51,883 bases of DNA from JBPBQZ01 sp050955105 (GTDB taxonomy: Bacteria; Pseudomonadota; Gammaproteobacteria; Burkholderiales; Burkholderiaceae), in NCBI GenBank assembly GCA_050955105.1, contig JBPBQZ010000036.1, positions 1 through 51,883 of the forward strand, written 5' to 3'. A model generated the notes under the pieces. It saw nothing but the letters and a program-made list of their open reading frames with translations, did not search any database and was not told where the DNA came from. Below, in pieces: positions 1-8,988 of the stretch. A program made the translations under genes and the position numbers. Position 1 is the stretch's first letter, and each line of letters starts with the position of its first letter.

Positions 1-57
1 AGGCCGTCAGATCAATCAGCGGCGCTAGCTGTGCTGCCGCTCGGGTGATATGGAAGA

Positions 58-1350
58 TCAAGACAGGATCTGCACCAGCAGTATTGCATTGAGCGCAAGA
101 ACCGCTACGGCCGTAACTCCGGCAAGCGCTCCCATGCTTTTGCCATTCACGCGTTCGCCCATAACTCGCCTGCTGCACGTGAACCATAAAAGCGCAAACA
201 TTGGTACTGGCACAGCGATGCTGAGCACGACTTGGCTGAGAACCAGTGCGCGCGTTGCGTTAATGCCCATTGCAACCACAATGAAGCTCGGCACCATCGT
301 GACGACGCGACGCAGCCAAAGGGGAATTTTCAAATTCAGGAAACCTTGCATGATCATCTGTCCGGCCATCGTGCCCACCACAGAACTGGACACGCCTGAA
401 GCGATAAGCGAAAGCAGAAAGAGCGCCGCGGCCGCGCCGCCAAAGAGCGGCGTTAGTGTCCGGTAGGCGGTATCTATTTGTGCCACATCACGGTGGCCTA
501 TGTGAAATGCACCTGCGGCCATGATGACCATCGCCAGATTCACAAGGGCCGCCACCGTCAAAGCTATAACTACTTCGTATCGGGCGTAGCGGAGCAGTCC
601 GGTACGTTCGTCTTCGGACCTCGGTTCGACGCGGCTCCCCGCGAGTCCCGAGTGAAGAAATAGCGCGTGGGGCATCACCGTCGCTCCTACAATCCCGACA
701 GCCAACGTTAGGGCTCCGGAATCGGCGATCTCCGGTTTTAACGAGTGAACCAGCACTTGTGGCCAGTTGACAGGCGTTAGGAAGAGCTGTGCGAAGTAGG
801 CTAGACCGATGACCCCGACCAGCGCTCCGATGGCTAGTTCTAGCGGACGAAAACCACGGTTTTGTAGTAGCAGCAGTGCAAAGGTTATTGCCGCTGTAAT
901 GCTCATACCAACGAATATAGGAACGTGCAAAAGCAAGGAGAAGCCGATTGCGCCGCCAAGAAATTCGGCCAGGTCAGTGGCCATCGCCGCTACTTCGCTT
1001 ACGCCCCACATTGCGAGGACGAGCCGCCGAGGTAGGTTGAGGCGACTTATTTCAGCTAGGTTCTTTCCGGTAACGAGTCCCAATTTTGCGGAGAGACCCT
1101 GGAATAGCATCGCAGTCAGACTCGCGAGTACGACCACCCATAGCAGACCATACCCATACCTGGCCCCGGCCTGCACGTTCGTCGCAAAATTGCCTGGATC
1201 CACGTAGGCGACGGAGACCACTACTGCGGGGCCCGCGAATGGCGCCAATGCCCGGAGGCCGTGACGGCGCCCGCTTAGCACTTCGCGAACCTCCTCCACA
1301 GTATGGTGGCTCGAACTGACAACATCCCGGGGAAGTGCACCGTCGCTCAT
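58..1350 (-). CDS. mntH: NRAMP-family Mn2+/Fe2+ proton symporter
   Basis: This 430-residue inner-membrane protein imports divalent metal (chiefly manganese) with protons. The family's unwound helix-1 motif DPGN is at residues 51-54 and the helix-6 motif MPH at 226-228 is followed by a leucine-histidine-serine; D51, N54 and M226 are the expected metal ligands. About eleven hydrophobic segments follow a ~30-residue cytoplasmic N-terminus. Length matches bacterial NRAMPs. The ATG at 1350 has only a weak purine stretch upstream. A DUF2795 gene lies 81 bases upstream on the same strand. No MntR or MerR site could be recognised. Transport of Mn rather than Fe or another metal is family inference. 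Confidence 0.93.
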   Translation of the reverse strand: MSDGALPRDVVSSSHHTVEEVREVLSGRRHGLRALAPFAGPAVVVSVAYVDPGNFATNVQAGARYGYGLLWVVVLASLTAMLFQGLSAKLGLVTGKNLAEISRLNLPRRLVLAMWGVSEVAAMATDLAEFLGGAIGFSLLLHVPIFVGMSITAAITFALLLLQNRGFRPLELAIGALVGVIGLAYFAQLFLTPVNWPQVLVHSLKPEIADSGALTLAVGIVGATVMPHALFLHSGLAGSRVEPRSEDERTGLLRYARYEVVIALTVAALVNLAMVIMAAGAFHIGHRDVAQIDTAYRTLTPLFGGAAAALFLLSLIASGVSSSVVGTMAGQMIMQGFLNLKIPLWLRRVVTMVPSFIVVAMGINATRALVLSQVVLSIAVPVPMFALLWFTCSRRVMGERVNGKSMGALAGVTAVAVLALNAILLVQILS

Positions 1351-1431
1351 GATTTCTCGAAGGCGGAATCGCTATAAGCCGCAACGGCGCTTAGCCGCGG
1401 CGCCCTTCGATCGCAACGCCCGATGGCGCAT

Positions 1432-1650
1432 TCATTCCTCATTGCCTACCTGTTTCGACACTTCGGCGGGGCTGCGATATTCTTGCTCCGGCAAAACTTG
1501 CAACGCGGCGGTTACTTCTTCATCTGCATCATTACCTCGCGCCGTCTCAAGTAACGAATCTTTATCGCTAGGATACGTGGCACCTTTTAACGCCTTTTGT
1601 ATGTCGATGAACGGGCGGATCGAACCTTCCTTCGAATTAGTCTGGGCCAT
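1432..1650 (-). CDS. DUF2795 family small protein
   Basis: This 72-residue acidic, soluble protein has the DUF2795 pattern: a short helix ending in a leucine-x-glycine-alanine-x-tyrosine-proline, then lysine-rich and charged helices, and a leucine-proline-x-x-x-tyrosine-x-serine-proline near the end. The function of the family is unknown; members are small proteins, often stress-associated. I chose the ATG at 1650 because a GGAGAAGA ribosome site lies just before it; a frame-open extension to 1698 has no such site. It is transcribed toward mntH and could share its promoter, but nothing else links the two. Confidence 0.75.
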   Translation of the reverse strand: MAQTNSKEGSIRPFIDIQKALKGATYPSDKDSLLETARGNDADEEVTAALQVLPEQEYRSPAEVSKQVGNEE

Positions 1651-2060
1651 TTTCTTCTCCGGGGAACGCGCGTACGCGCATGCGGAGGATGCCAGCACAC
1701 TTCGTACCGCGTTCGTTAGCCGGGACGTTGAGAGCCACTGAGTGCTGATTGTCTAAGCTCTGACGCGGAACGCGGTCGCGCCGCAGGAGTGCACAGACGT
1801 CCGGCGTAGCCGAAAATACACTTCTCGCGCGCGTCTGAGTCTGAGCCATTTCGGCCCGATGCGGCAGCAAACCGGCGCAGCCGTTGTAGCGCGATCTATT
1901 GCCCGCTGCGCGACCTCGAAGCTCATAGGGCGCGTGCCGGCAAGCCCCATGCCGCCATGGCCGGCGCTTTAGCGACGCCGGCGTCATCCGGCGAAGCGCT
2001 CAATCGGTGATGTTGTCGAGGTCCTCGATCATACTTTTGGAGCCAGTTGCCTGGGCGCGG
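1651..2060. other. Gene-free stretch between kinase and DUF2795 gene
   Basis: These 410 bases contain no reading frame with a credible ribosome site or recognisable family. The open frames present are arginine-rich shadows of GC-rich sequence. The promoter of the DUF2795/mntH pair should lie in the 1650-1750 part. I see no strong hairpin after the sensor-kinase stop and no tRNA-like fold. Confidence 0.5.
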
Positions 2061-4598
2061 TCAATACCGGGGCGAAGTCGCTTCGAGAATGCCGTGGATT
2101 GTTTCAAGCTCCACGGGTTTCATCAGATGCGCATCAAAACCTGCTGCCGCTATGCGCAACTTTGCTTCGTCCGAACTCAGTCCTGTCATTGCCGCTATCA
2201 CCATGCGTCGAGGAACATCGGCACGCAGCCTGCGTAACGTCTCGAAGCCATCCATGTCGGGCATGGAAAGGTCGAGCAACACAGAATGGGGCTCGAATTG
2301 CGCCGCAAGCTCAATGGCGCGTGGTCCGTCGTACACGGCAAGCGCTTCGTGGCCGAGTGTTTCCAACAGCATTGCCATGCTGTCAGCGGAGTCGCGGTTA
2401 TCGTCGACAACGAGGATCCTGAGCTGTTTGCGCTGAGGCGGCCCGGACGAAACCGGCGCGGGTTGTGCCCTCTGCTCGTCGCAGGCCTTCGGAAGCCAGA
2501 CAGTAAAGGTGCTGCCAGTGCCACGCCCCTCGCTGAATGCCTCGATATGGCCGCCGTGCAGTTCGACGATTGCCCGTGCTAATGTAAGTCCGATGCCAAG
2601 GCCACCTTCGTCCGGACTTGCGCCGGGCTCTTGTTCCTGGACAAATAGCTCGAAAATTGACTGAAGGGCAGATGCGGAAATGCCTCGCCCCCGGTCTTTC
2701 ACTATGATTGCGACCGCACTACCACGTTCGCCCACGTCCAGTTGGATGGTGTCGCCGCGGCCGCTGAATTTGGACGCGTTGTTCAGTAGGTTTTGCAGCA
2801 CTTGCACCAGGCGGGTGGCATCTCCATTCACATACAGCCCGCGTGGGCAGCAGCAGGCGAGGGTCTGCTTTTGGGCGTCGAAAGAAGGCTGGCTGCCCTC
2901 GACCCCCAGCTGAACGATGTCAGCGACTTCCACGCGGCGCGCGAGAAGGCTGATCTTTCCTGTTGTCGCGCGCCCGGCATCCAGCAGATCGTCCACCAAG
3001 CGGGTCAGATGGGCGAGCTGCCGGTCGACGATGTTCCGACTGCGAATGACGTCCAGATCCTCACTTGCTTTCGCTTTCAGGAGGCTCACGGCGTTTCTGA
3101 TCGGTGCGAGCGGATTCCGAAGCTCGTGACCGAGCAGCGCCAGGAATTCATTCATCCTGCGGCTCGATGCCTCCAGCGCTTCGAGTCTGCGTCGCTGCGT
3201 CATGTCACGGATGACCTTTGCAAAGCCGCGCAAGCTACCCTTTTCATCCTTGAGCGCCGTGATGACCATACTGCCCCAGAAGACGGACCCGTCCTTGCGC
3301 AGTCGCCAGCCTTCTTCCTCGGCGCGTCCTTCGCGAGTTGCAGTTTCCAATTCGCGTTCCGCTTTCCCACGCGCCACGTCGGCGGGCGTAAAAAGTGTGG
3401 AAACATTCCGCCCGAGGATTTCCTCTTGCTCGTATTGCATGATTGCCCGCGCACCGTTGTTCCAGGTCGCAATTGTTCCGTCCGGATCCAGCAGAAAAAT
3501 TGCATAGTCGCGCACCGACTGGACGAGAAGGCGCAGCCGCTCATCGGCTTCTGCTGCACGGCAGCGCTCCGTGATATCGCGCAGAAAACATGCGAACTGT
3601 AAATGTCCGTCCACTGTCGCGGTGGTGATCGTCATTTCGACTGGGAATTCCTCGCCGGATCTTCGCAGAGCGGGCAGTTCAAGCCGTCTGTTAAGGACGT
3701 GTGCCTTGCCGGTCGACAGATAGCGGTTCATTCCGGCACGATGGGCCTCCCGATGACGCTCGGGAATGATCAAGGTTGCGAGCGGATGCCCGACAGCGCC
3801 CGCTTTGCGCCATCCGAACGTGCTTTCCGCCGCCTTGTTCCAGTCCGTCACAATCCCCTGCGCATCGATGCAGATAAATGCATCATGCGCGTTGTCGAGG
3901 ATGGCATGCGGGTTTTCGATCTGTTGCGGACCGCGAAGCGCCACCGTCGACGCATCCGTGACGACGTCGATCCGCGTGTCGGTCTGAGCATGAGATCCGG
4001 AAGCGCCGTCTTCCGTTATCGCGGCAAGCTGGGATTCGACGCACGAGGCGAAACAACGCAGGATATCGATATCATCGTTGGCGAAGGTGCCGCGCCTATC
4101 GGAGAGCAGCTTCAGTGTCGCGATGGGCGCTCCCTCCGAGATGACAGGGGCGACCACCGCTGAAGCCACGCGGACGTTGCGGCAGGCCGCTTTGTCCACC
4201 CGCGAATCTATGTCGGTGTCTGAGGACATGAGTGGCGTCAGCAGTCTGATGCACTCGCCCGAAAGCGTTCCCACAATGGGAAGTGTGAGGCCGATATGCT
4301 GACGTGCGGTACCACTCGCCGCCCGGTAACAGAGCTGATCACCGTCAATCCACTCCACGACCGCAGAGGTGGCAGCGGTTAGTCCCAGCAACATATCCAC
4401 AACGTGCTGAAGGAGTTCATCGACGGTCGTGCGCGTCGAATTCAAGCTGCAGATCGCAGCCAGTGTTCGGCGTAGCCGGTCGTTCGACGCGGTCTCACGG
4501 CGCAGAGCATCGGCGACATTGGCTGCCGCAGCTTGTTCTGTCGCCATCGCCCCGGCCAGGGTGTGGACCACTGCTTCGTTTTCTTCTGCCAGCGACAT
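2061..4598 (-). CDS. Hybrid sensor histidine kinase (GAF-PAS-PAS-HK-REC)
   Basis: An 845-residue soluble hybrid kinase without membrane segments. In order: helical start, GAF domain (about 50-195), two PAS domains (about 228-345 and 355-470), HisKA dimerisation domain with phospho-accepting H491 in HELRNPL, HATPase domain (N-box near 602-610, G-boxes near 637 and 666-670), and a C-terminal receiver with acidic D732/D733, phospho-acceptor D776 and K827. It should sense a cytosolic signal through GAF/PAS and pass phosphate to its own receiver. No response regulator or output gene adjoins it, so it is an orphan here and its partner is unknown. The ATG at 4598 is followed by a helical stretch and gives full domain content. 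Confidence 0.92.
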   Translation of the reverse strand: MSLAEENEAVVHTLAGAMATEQAAAANVADALRRETASNDRLRRTLAAICSLNSTRTTVDELLQHVVDMLLGLTAATSAVVEWIDGDQLCYRAASGTARQHIGLTLPIVGTLSGECIRLLTPLMSSDTDIDSRVDKAACRNVRVASAVVAPVISEGAPIATLKLLSDRRGTFANDDIDILRCFASCVESQLAAITEDGASGSHAQTDTRIDVVTDASTVALRGPQQIENPHAILDNAHDAFICIDAQGIVTDWNKAAESTFGWRKAGAVGHPLATLIIPERHREAHRAGMNRYLSTGKAHVLNRRLELPALRRSGEEFPVEMTITTATVDGHLQFACFLRDITERCRAAEADERLRLLVQSVRDYAIFLLDPDGTIATWNNGARAIMQYEQEEILGRNVSTLFTPADVARGKAERELETATREGRAEEEGWRLRKDGSVFWGSMVITALKDEKGSLRGFAKVIRDMTQRRRLEALEASSRRMNEFLALLGHELRNPLAPIRNAVSLLKAKASEDLDVIRSRNIVDRQLAHLTRLVDDLLDAGRATTGKISLLARRVEVADIVQLGVEGSQPSFDAQKQTLACCCPRGLYVNGDATRLVQVLQNLLNNASKFSGRGDTIQLDVGERGSAVAIIVKDRGRGISASALQSIFELFVQEQEPGASPDEGGLGIGLTLARAIVELHGGHIEAFSEGRGTGSTFTVWLPKACDEQRAQPAPVSSGPPQRKQLRILVVDDNRDSADSMAMLLETLGHEALAVYDGPRAIELAAQFEPHSVLLDLSMPDMDGFETLRRLRADVPRRMVIAAMTGLSSDEAKLRIAAAGFDAHLMKPVELETIHGILEATSPRY

Positions 4599-4718
4599 TT
4601 ATTCTCCCAGGCGATGCAGATCAGGCCCTGCGTGCCATGTTTTGCGGTGCCGCTGCCTGCTTAGCCGGCCACCAACGCGCGGTGACAGCGTGCCTTGGGT
4701 GCGCGCCACCCCTCGCGT

Positions 4719-5519
4719 TTACCGATCTTCCAACAGCGCGACGTAGCGTTCGACCGATTGCGCCACCGCTCGCTGTCCATCGGTTTCGATCTGCGCGTGG
4801 CCAAAACCTCCCCACACCGATGCATAGCGATAGCCTTCCAGACGCTGACCCATTAAACGGACGCGGCGCGCCGACAGCGGCAGGTAATTGGGATAGCTAT
4901 ACATGAAGGACACGTGTGTCCTATCAGGCGTTACCTGCAGCGTATCGCCGGTCAACAGCCAGCCCTCGCCGGCGGCCCGGTGCAGCACCGTCGCTCCGGG
5001 AAAATGACCACCCAGCCGCAGCAGGGTTGTCTCTCCGTTCAAGACATCGCGATCGCCCGACCAGAAGTGTAGCGACGGATCGGTACGCATCACCCACTCG
5101 CGATCGGCTTCATGCAGCCACACCGGGCAATCGAACGCATGCGCCCATTCGACCATGGTGGTGTAGTAATGCGGATGCGAGATCGCTATCGCCGCAATGC
5201 CGCCCAGCGCGTTGACGATGTCGACCGTGGCAGCGTCAAGCAGCGCGATGCAATCCCACAATACGTTGCCGGCCGGCGAGCGCACCAGCAGTGCCCGCTG
5301 CCCGATGCCGAACGCGGGCTGCGTGGCGATTTCGTATAGATCGGCACGTAAACGCCTATATGCATTCGCATGCGTCAGCCGCAAGGCATCGAGCGTGGTC
5401 CATGCTTGTCCGGCGGGCGGCACATATTGACGCGCATCGCGGCAGATCAGGCAAGCGGCAGGGGGCTCATCGGCTGGCGGCATTTGCGTGCCGCAAGCCG
5501 TGCAGATGAAGCACTTCAT
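4719..5519 (-). CDS. Divergent metallo-beta-lactamase-fold protein with Zn-ribbon start
   Basis: The protein is 266 residues from the ATG at 5519, chosen because CGGAG lies ten bases before it and because the next residues form a cysteine knuckle (CxxCxxC then CxxC within the first ~30 residues, rubredoxin-like). The rest has the MBL layout: a HxH pair in SHPHYYT, then GHFPGATVLH, a LLTGDT strand and a closing GGFGH. The canonical HxHxDH is broken: the aspartate and third histidine are replaced by tyrosine and threonine, so one metal site is probably altered or lost. A hydrolase or oxidoreductase role is plausible but the substrate is unknown. It stands alone between the sensor kinase and yhhQ. 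Confidence 0.8.
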   Translation of the reverse strand: MKCFICTACGTQMPPADEPPAACLICRDARQYVPPAGQAWTTLDALRLTHANAYRRLRADLYEIATQPAFGIGQRALLVRSPAGNVLWDCIALLDAATVDIVNALGGIAAIAISHPHYYTTMVEWAHAFDCPVWLHEADREWVMRTDPSLHFWSGDRDVLNGETTLLRLGGHFPGATVLHRAAGEGWLLTGDTLQVTPDRTHVSFMYSYPNYLPLSARRVRLMGQRLEGYRYASVWGGFGHAQIETDGQRAVAQSVERYVALLEDR

Positions 5520-5675
5520 CGCTAACACTCCGGATGGTTCGTTGTCTTTACGGCCCACGGGTCTCCGGTTCGGCTTCGTCGTTCCCGTCGCCGCAAAGTT
5601 CCGGGGTTTTGTTTTGTCAGGGTTGCCCGTCGTTGCCCGCCAGCAGCTTCTCGCGCAAGAAGCGCGCCCGAAGCC

Positions 5676-6404
5676 TCAGAGCTTGACCTTGAACGGCGAG
5701 AAATTGGTATTCCGATCATAGTGATCGGTGTGTTCTACTCGCTTGAGCCAGCCGACGATGGCATACGTCAGCGGCGTGGCGACGACTTCCCAAGCTGTTT
5801 TCAGGATGTATTGGAATAAAGCGACGTGGATCAGCTGTTGGGTTTGCCAAATGCCATAAAACGCCAACACGTAGAACAACGATGAATCGAATGCTTCGCC
5901 GACGGCGGTTGAGCCAATCGTGCGCAGCCAGAGGAAGCGGCCCCGGCTCAAGATCTTCATCTTCGCCAGCACATAGCTATTGACCAGGCTGCCGCACCAG
6001 AATGCAACGATCGAGCCGAGCACGATACGAGGCGTGTTGCCGAACACGCTCATCAAGCTTTCCTGGTAATGGGAGTTGTATGCGTCGCTGGCGGCGGGCA
6101 GTGCCAGCACCACGGTCGACATGATCGCGGCGAACAGCAACGCAGAGAAGCCGGCCCACACCGCACGCCGGTCATAGGCGTAGCCATATACCTCAGTGAC
6201 GACGTCACCGAACAGATAGGAGATCGGGAAGAACAGCACGCCCGCGCCATAACTCACTTGGCCCAGGCCCGGCAAGTCGATGACGGCAACCTTGCCGGCA
6301 CCAATCAGGTTCGCGCACAGCAACACCGTGACAAACGCGGCGACAATCAAATCGTAGTAACGATGACGCATGCGTTCTGGCGAAGGACTATCGGCTGATG
6401 GCAT
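5676..6404 (-). CDS. yhhQ: Queuosine-precursor transporter, YhhQ/VUT family
   Basis: A ~242-residue integral membrane protein of the YhhQ (vitamin uptake-like, DUF165) family, known in E. coli to import the 7-deazaguanine precursors used for queuosine in tRNA. It shows about six hydrophobic segments, the family stretch with YLFGDVVTEVYGY, a conserved serine-leucine-valine-asparagine segment, and the GEAFDSSLFY motif in the fifth helix. The first ATG is at 6404 but has no good ribosome site; a TTG nine bases upstream and an internal ATG at 6371 are alternatives, so the exact start is open. No preQ1 riboswitch could be recognised upstream. Gene call is firm, transported substrate is by family. 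Confidence 0.85.
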   Translation of the reverse strand: MPSADSPSPERMRHRYYDLIVAAFVTVLLCANLIGAGKVAVIDLPGLGQVSYGAGVLFFPISYLFGDVVTEVYGYAYDRRAVWAGFSALLFAAIMSTVVLALPAASDAYNSHYQESLMSVFGNTPRIVLGSIVAFWCGSLVNSYVLAKMKILSRGRFLWLRTIGSTAVGEAFDSSLFYVLAFYGIWQTQQLIHVALFQYILKTAWEVVATPLTYAIVGWLKRVEHTDHYDRNTNFSPFKVKL

Positions 6405-6494
6405 GGCGGGCAATGGTTAGCATGGCGGGAGCTCCGCGATTTTGCCTGAAAAGACCGAACCCGGTCGAACCGCCATAAATGCCGGCGCTGGCCG

Positions 6495-6743
6495 CTATGC
6501 CTGCTGTTTACCGCAGGCTGGGTTAAAGACCCGCTTGGTCGACGGCGGGTTGTTGACCAATTTGTCGACAGGGCGCCGAGGCCGGCTAACGAATTCGCCG
6601 CCGCAGTTCGGGCATTTCCCTTTGAGTACCTTGGCTACGCAGTCCGCGCAAAACGTACATTCGAATGAACAGATGCGTGCGTCGGAGGACTCGGGTGGCA
6701 AGTTCTTGTCGCAGCATTCACAGGAAGGCCTTAGCTCGAGCAT
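6495..6743 (-). CDS. DUF1272 zinc-finger-like small protein
   Basis: An 82-residue cysteine-rich protein beginning MLELRP, the standard start of DUF1272 proteins. It carries a CxxC pair, then CxxxCxxC and a final CPNCGG pair, enough for two zinc-ribbon sites, followed by a basic tail. Function is unknown. I chose the ATG at 6743 over the in-frame ATG twelve bases upstream because the upstream codons themselves form the GGAG ribosome site. No operon partner is evident; the yhhQ gene starts about 90 bases downstream on the same strand. Confidence 0.82.
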   Translation of the reverse strand: MLELRPSCECCDKNLPPESSDARICSFECTFCADCVAKVLKGKCPNCGGEFVSRPRRPVDKLVNNPPSTKRVFNPACGKQQA

Positions 6744-7173
6744 CCGCTTCTCCATATCGATGTTTTAAAGGGGGCGTGTTTCGCGACGTCCCTGTGCCGG
6801 TGATTCTGCTATCGGTGGCTTTACGCGTATCGTGCCTGAAGAAGCACCGCCGGGCGAGCAGGAAGCCATGACGAAGGTTCCAGCCGCCGTGCACTGTCAA
6901 CGCGGTGGTTTGGGTGCTGCCAATTTCGAAATCAAGGCTGCGCGCAAGCATGTGCGTTGAAGCTGCCGTCTGCAGGTTTTTGCCACGCGGTTCATACTTG
7001 CTGGCTTCCGCGGCACCCGGCGTTTGTGGGTGCGCACTCGCCGCCGACATGAGAGTGCCGCCGCCGCTTTTTATCTCGAAATACCATCGGGCGCGGTAAA
7101 CCGGCGCCACGGTTTGGCGCCACAACCCAGCGCCATGACGCATGAGCGTCGTCCACCACAAGGAGTTATTTGA
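6744..7173. other. Gene-free stretch before aldo/keto reductase
   Basis: These 430 bases separate the divergent DUF1272 gene and the aldo/keto reductase gene and must hold both promoters. Open frames on either strand have no ribosome site and no family resemblance. The only clear signal is AAGGAG eight bases before the ATG at 7174. I see no inverted repeat of note. Confidence 0.5.
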
Positions 7174-8226
7174 ATGCGATACAAGAAATTTGGCAACACG
7201 GGCCTGTTCGTGTCGGAACTCTGCCTGGGCACGATGACTTTTGGCGGCGATGCCGGGATTTGGGGGCAGATCGGCAATCTGCAGCAGGAAGACGCGAACA
7301 AGCTGGTCGGGCGCGCGCTCGAGGCGGGCATCAACTTTATCGATACGGCAGACGTCTATTCCGAGGGCCGTTCCGAAATCATCACGGGTCAGGCACTGAA
7401 AGACCTGCACGTTGCACGCGAAGACGTGGTGGTAGCTACCAAAATATTGGGCGAGACCGGCACTAACGGAGTCAACTCACGCGGCGCTTCGCGCTATCAC
7501 ATTATCGATGGCGTCAAAGCGAGCCTGAAGCGCTTGCAACTGGACCACGTCGACCTGTATCAAATTCATGGCTTCGATCCGGCCACGCCGATCGAGGAGA
7601 CGCTGCGTGCGCTGGACAACCTCGTGCAGCATGGCCATGTGCGCTATATCGGTGTCTCGAATTGGGCGGCCTGGCAGATTATGAAGGCGCTTGGCATTTC
7701 CGAGCGACTGGGGCTGGCGCGTTTCGAATCGCTGCAGGCTTATTACACGGTCGCCGGTCGTGATCTGGAGCGCGAGCTGATTCCCTTGCTGCAGAGCGAG
7801 AACGTGGGTCTGCTGGTTTGGAGCCCGCTGGCGGGAGGTCTGTTGAGCGGAAAATTCGGTCGCGGTGTTCAGGCCGAAGCCGGCAGCCGGCGCAACAGTT
7901 TTGATTTCCCACCGGTGAATCTCGATCGCGCCTATGACTGCATCGACGCGATGCGGGACATTGCCAAAGCGAAGAACGTTTCGGTGGCGCAAATCGCTCT
8001 AGCGTGGCTGCTGCATCAGCGGGCTGTGACGAGCGTGATTGTCGGCGCGAAGCGGGTGGAGCAGCTCGACGACAATATCGCCGCCACGAGCGTGACCTTC
8101 AGCGCCGACGAACTTGCCGCGCTGGATAAAGTCAGCGTGCTGCCTGCCGAGTATCCGGGTTGGATGCTTGACCGCCAAGGGGAAGGACGCCTCAAGCAGC
8201 TAGCGGTGTCGCAGGGCAAGGCGTAG
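7174..8226 (+). CDS. Aldo/keto reductase
   Basis: A 350-residue NADPH-dependent oxidoreductase of the AKR superfamily. The catalytic tetrad is visible as D57, Y62 (in FIDTADVY), K90 and H132 (in YQIHGFD). The NADPH-binding end of the barrel shows the SVIVGAKR strand and the family's closing helix. The long loop and overall length match the voltage-gated potassium-channel beta/YajO-like branch rather than the ~280-residue branch. AAGGAG precedes the ATG with good spacing. The natural substrate is unknown. It faces the convergent Lrp-type regulator and is likely a single-gene unit. Confidence 0.92.
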   Translation: MRYKKFGNTGLFVSELCLGTMTFGGDAGIWGQIGNLQQEDANKLVGRALEAGINFIDTADVYSEGRSEIITGQALKDLHVAREDVVVATKILGETGTNGVNSRGASRYHIIDGVKASLKRLQLDHVDLYQIHGFDPATPIEETLRALDNLVQHGHVRYIGVSNWAAWQIMKALGISERLGLARFESLQAYYTVAGRDLERELIPLLQSENVGLLVWSPLAGGLLSGKFGRGVQAEAGSRRNSFDFPPVNLDRAYDCIDAMRDIAKAKNVSVAQIALAWLLHQRAVTSVIVGAKRVEQLDDNIAATSVTFSADELAALDKVSVLPAEYPGWMLDRQGEGRLKQLAVSQGKA

Positions 8227-8329
8227 CGCCGCAGAACCGTGCAGGCGCCTTGAACGAGCCCTTGAGCGGTCTATCTGCGATTCTCACGGGCGCGCCCCGA
8301 GGGTGGCGCGTCTGCCGGCGCCTTGGCGT

Positions 8330-8839
8330 TCAGCGGATCGGCAACATCGTTGTCTCTTTAATGGTCTCGAGCGAGAAGCTCGTGCGGACGTCGATCACAC
8401 TGGGATGATGCAATAGCTGGTCTTGAACAAAGCGGGAGAAGTGCGCCATATCTTCGACCAGCACGCGCAATAGATAGTCCATGTCGCCGGTCATGGCGTG
8501 GCAGGCGACAACCTCTGGCCAGGCCGCGATCGACACGCGAAATAGTTCCCCTGGAGTTTGGACGCGCCGGCCGCTTGCCTGGCGCGCTGCGCTGGGCACG
8601 ATGCGCTTTTCCAGCCTGACGTTGACATAGGCGAGCAGGCCGAGCCCTAGATGCTCGGCATCGAGCAGCGCGACGTATCCCCGGATCGTTCCGCTCTCTT
8701 CCAGCCGCCGGATGCGGCGCAGGCAAGGGCTGGGGGACAAGTTGACGCGCTCCGCCACTTCCTGGTTGGATAAGCGTCCGTCTTGCTGCAACACCGCCAG
8801 GATTTTCTGGTCGATTGCGTCTAGCGCAATTTTTGGCAT
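8330..8839 (-). CDS. Lrp/AsnC-family regulator of tyrosine catabolism (probable)
   Basis: A 169-residue regulator with the N-terminal AsnC winged helix (LDAIDQKILAVLQQDGRLS start, then a recognition helix containing LSPSPCLRRIRRLE) and a C-terminal RAM/ligand domain ending in the usual TSFSLETIK strand. Start chosen at ATG 8839, the normal Lrp beginning MPKIxLDxID; longer frames run into the intergenic palindrome. It is divergent from hpd with 149 bases between, so it most likely regulates hpd-hmgA-fahA in response to an aromatic amino acid or keto acid. That role is inference from position. Confidence 0.9.
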   Translation of the reverse strand: MPKIALDAIDQKILAVLQQDGRLSNQEVAERVNLSPSPCLRRIRRLEESGTIRGYVALLDAEHLGLGLLAYVNVRLEKRIVPSAARQASGRRVQTPGELFRVSIAAWPEVVACHAMTGDMDYLLRVLVEDMAHFSRFVQDQLLHHPSVIDVRTSFSLETIKETTMLPIR

Positions 8840-8862
8840 AAGGTCTCTCGTTTGCGGGGAGC

Positions 8863-8881
8863 TGCGCAATATTATTGCGCA
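8863..8881. promoter_or_regulatory. Perfect 19-bp palindrome, probable Lrp-type operator
   Basis: TGCGCAATATTATTGCGCA is a perfect inverted repeat with nine-base arms around one central base. It lies 23 bases before the regulator's ATG and about 107 before hpd. A further GCAATA half-site sits near 8907 and a GCGCAAT half-site inside the regulator's first codons (8824-8830). The AT-rich centre and size fit AsnC-family operators. It probably mediates autoregulation and control of hpd. Confidence 0.65.
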
Positions 8882-8988
8882 ATTGCCTCGAACGACGGTT
8901 TGCTTCGCAATAGTCTGCCGAGCTGCGCGCACTACACTGAACGCTTCGACGGCGCCGTTCGGGCCCGCGATGCTTCAGGAGACAGCTC

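Noticed and set aside
1753..1950. 65-residue frame in the gap after the DUF2795 gene
   Set aside because: Arginine-rich, no ribosome site and no similarity that I can recognise.
3603..4163. 186-residue plus-strand frame inside the hybrid kinase
   Set aside because: Antisense to GAF/PAS coding sequence with no start signal.
6718..7410. 230-residue minus-strand frame before the aldo/keto reductase
   Set aside because: It overlaps the beginning of the reductase and the DUF1272 gene start, with no family pattern or ribosome site.
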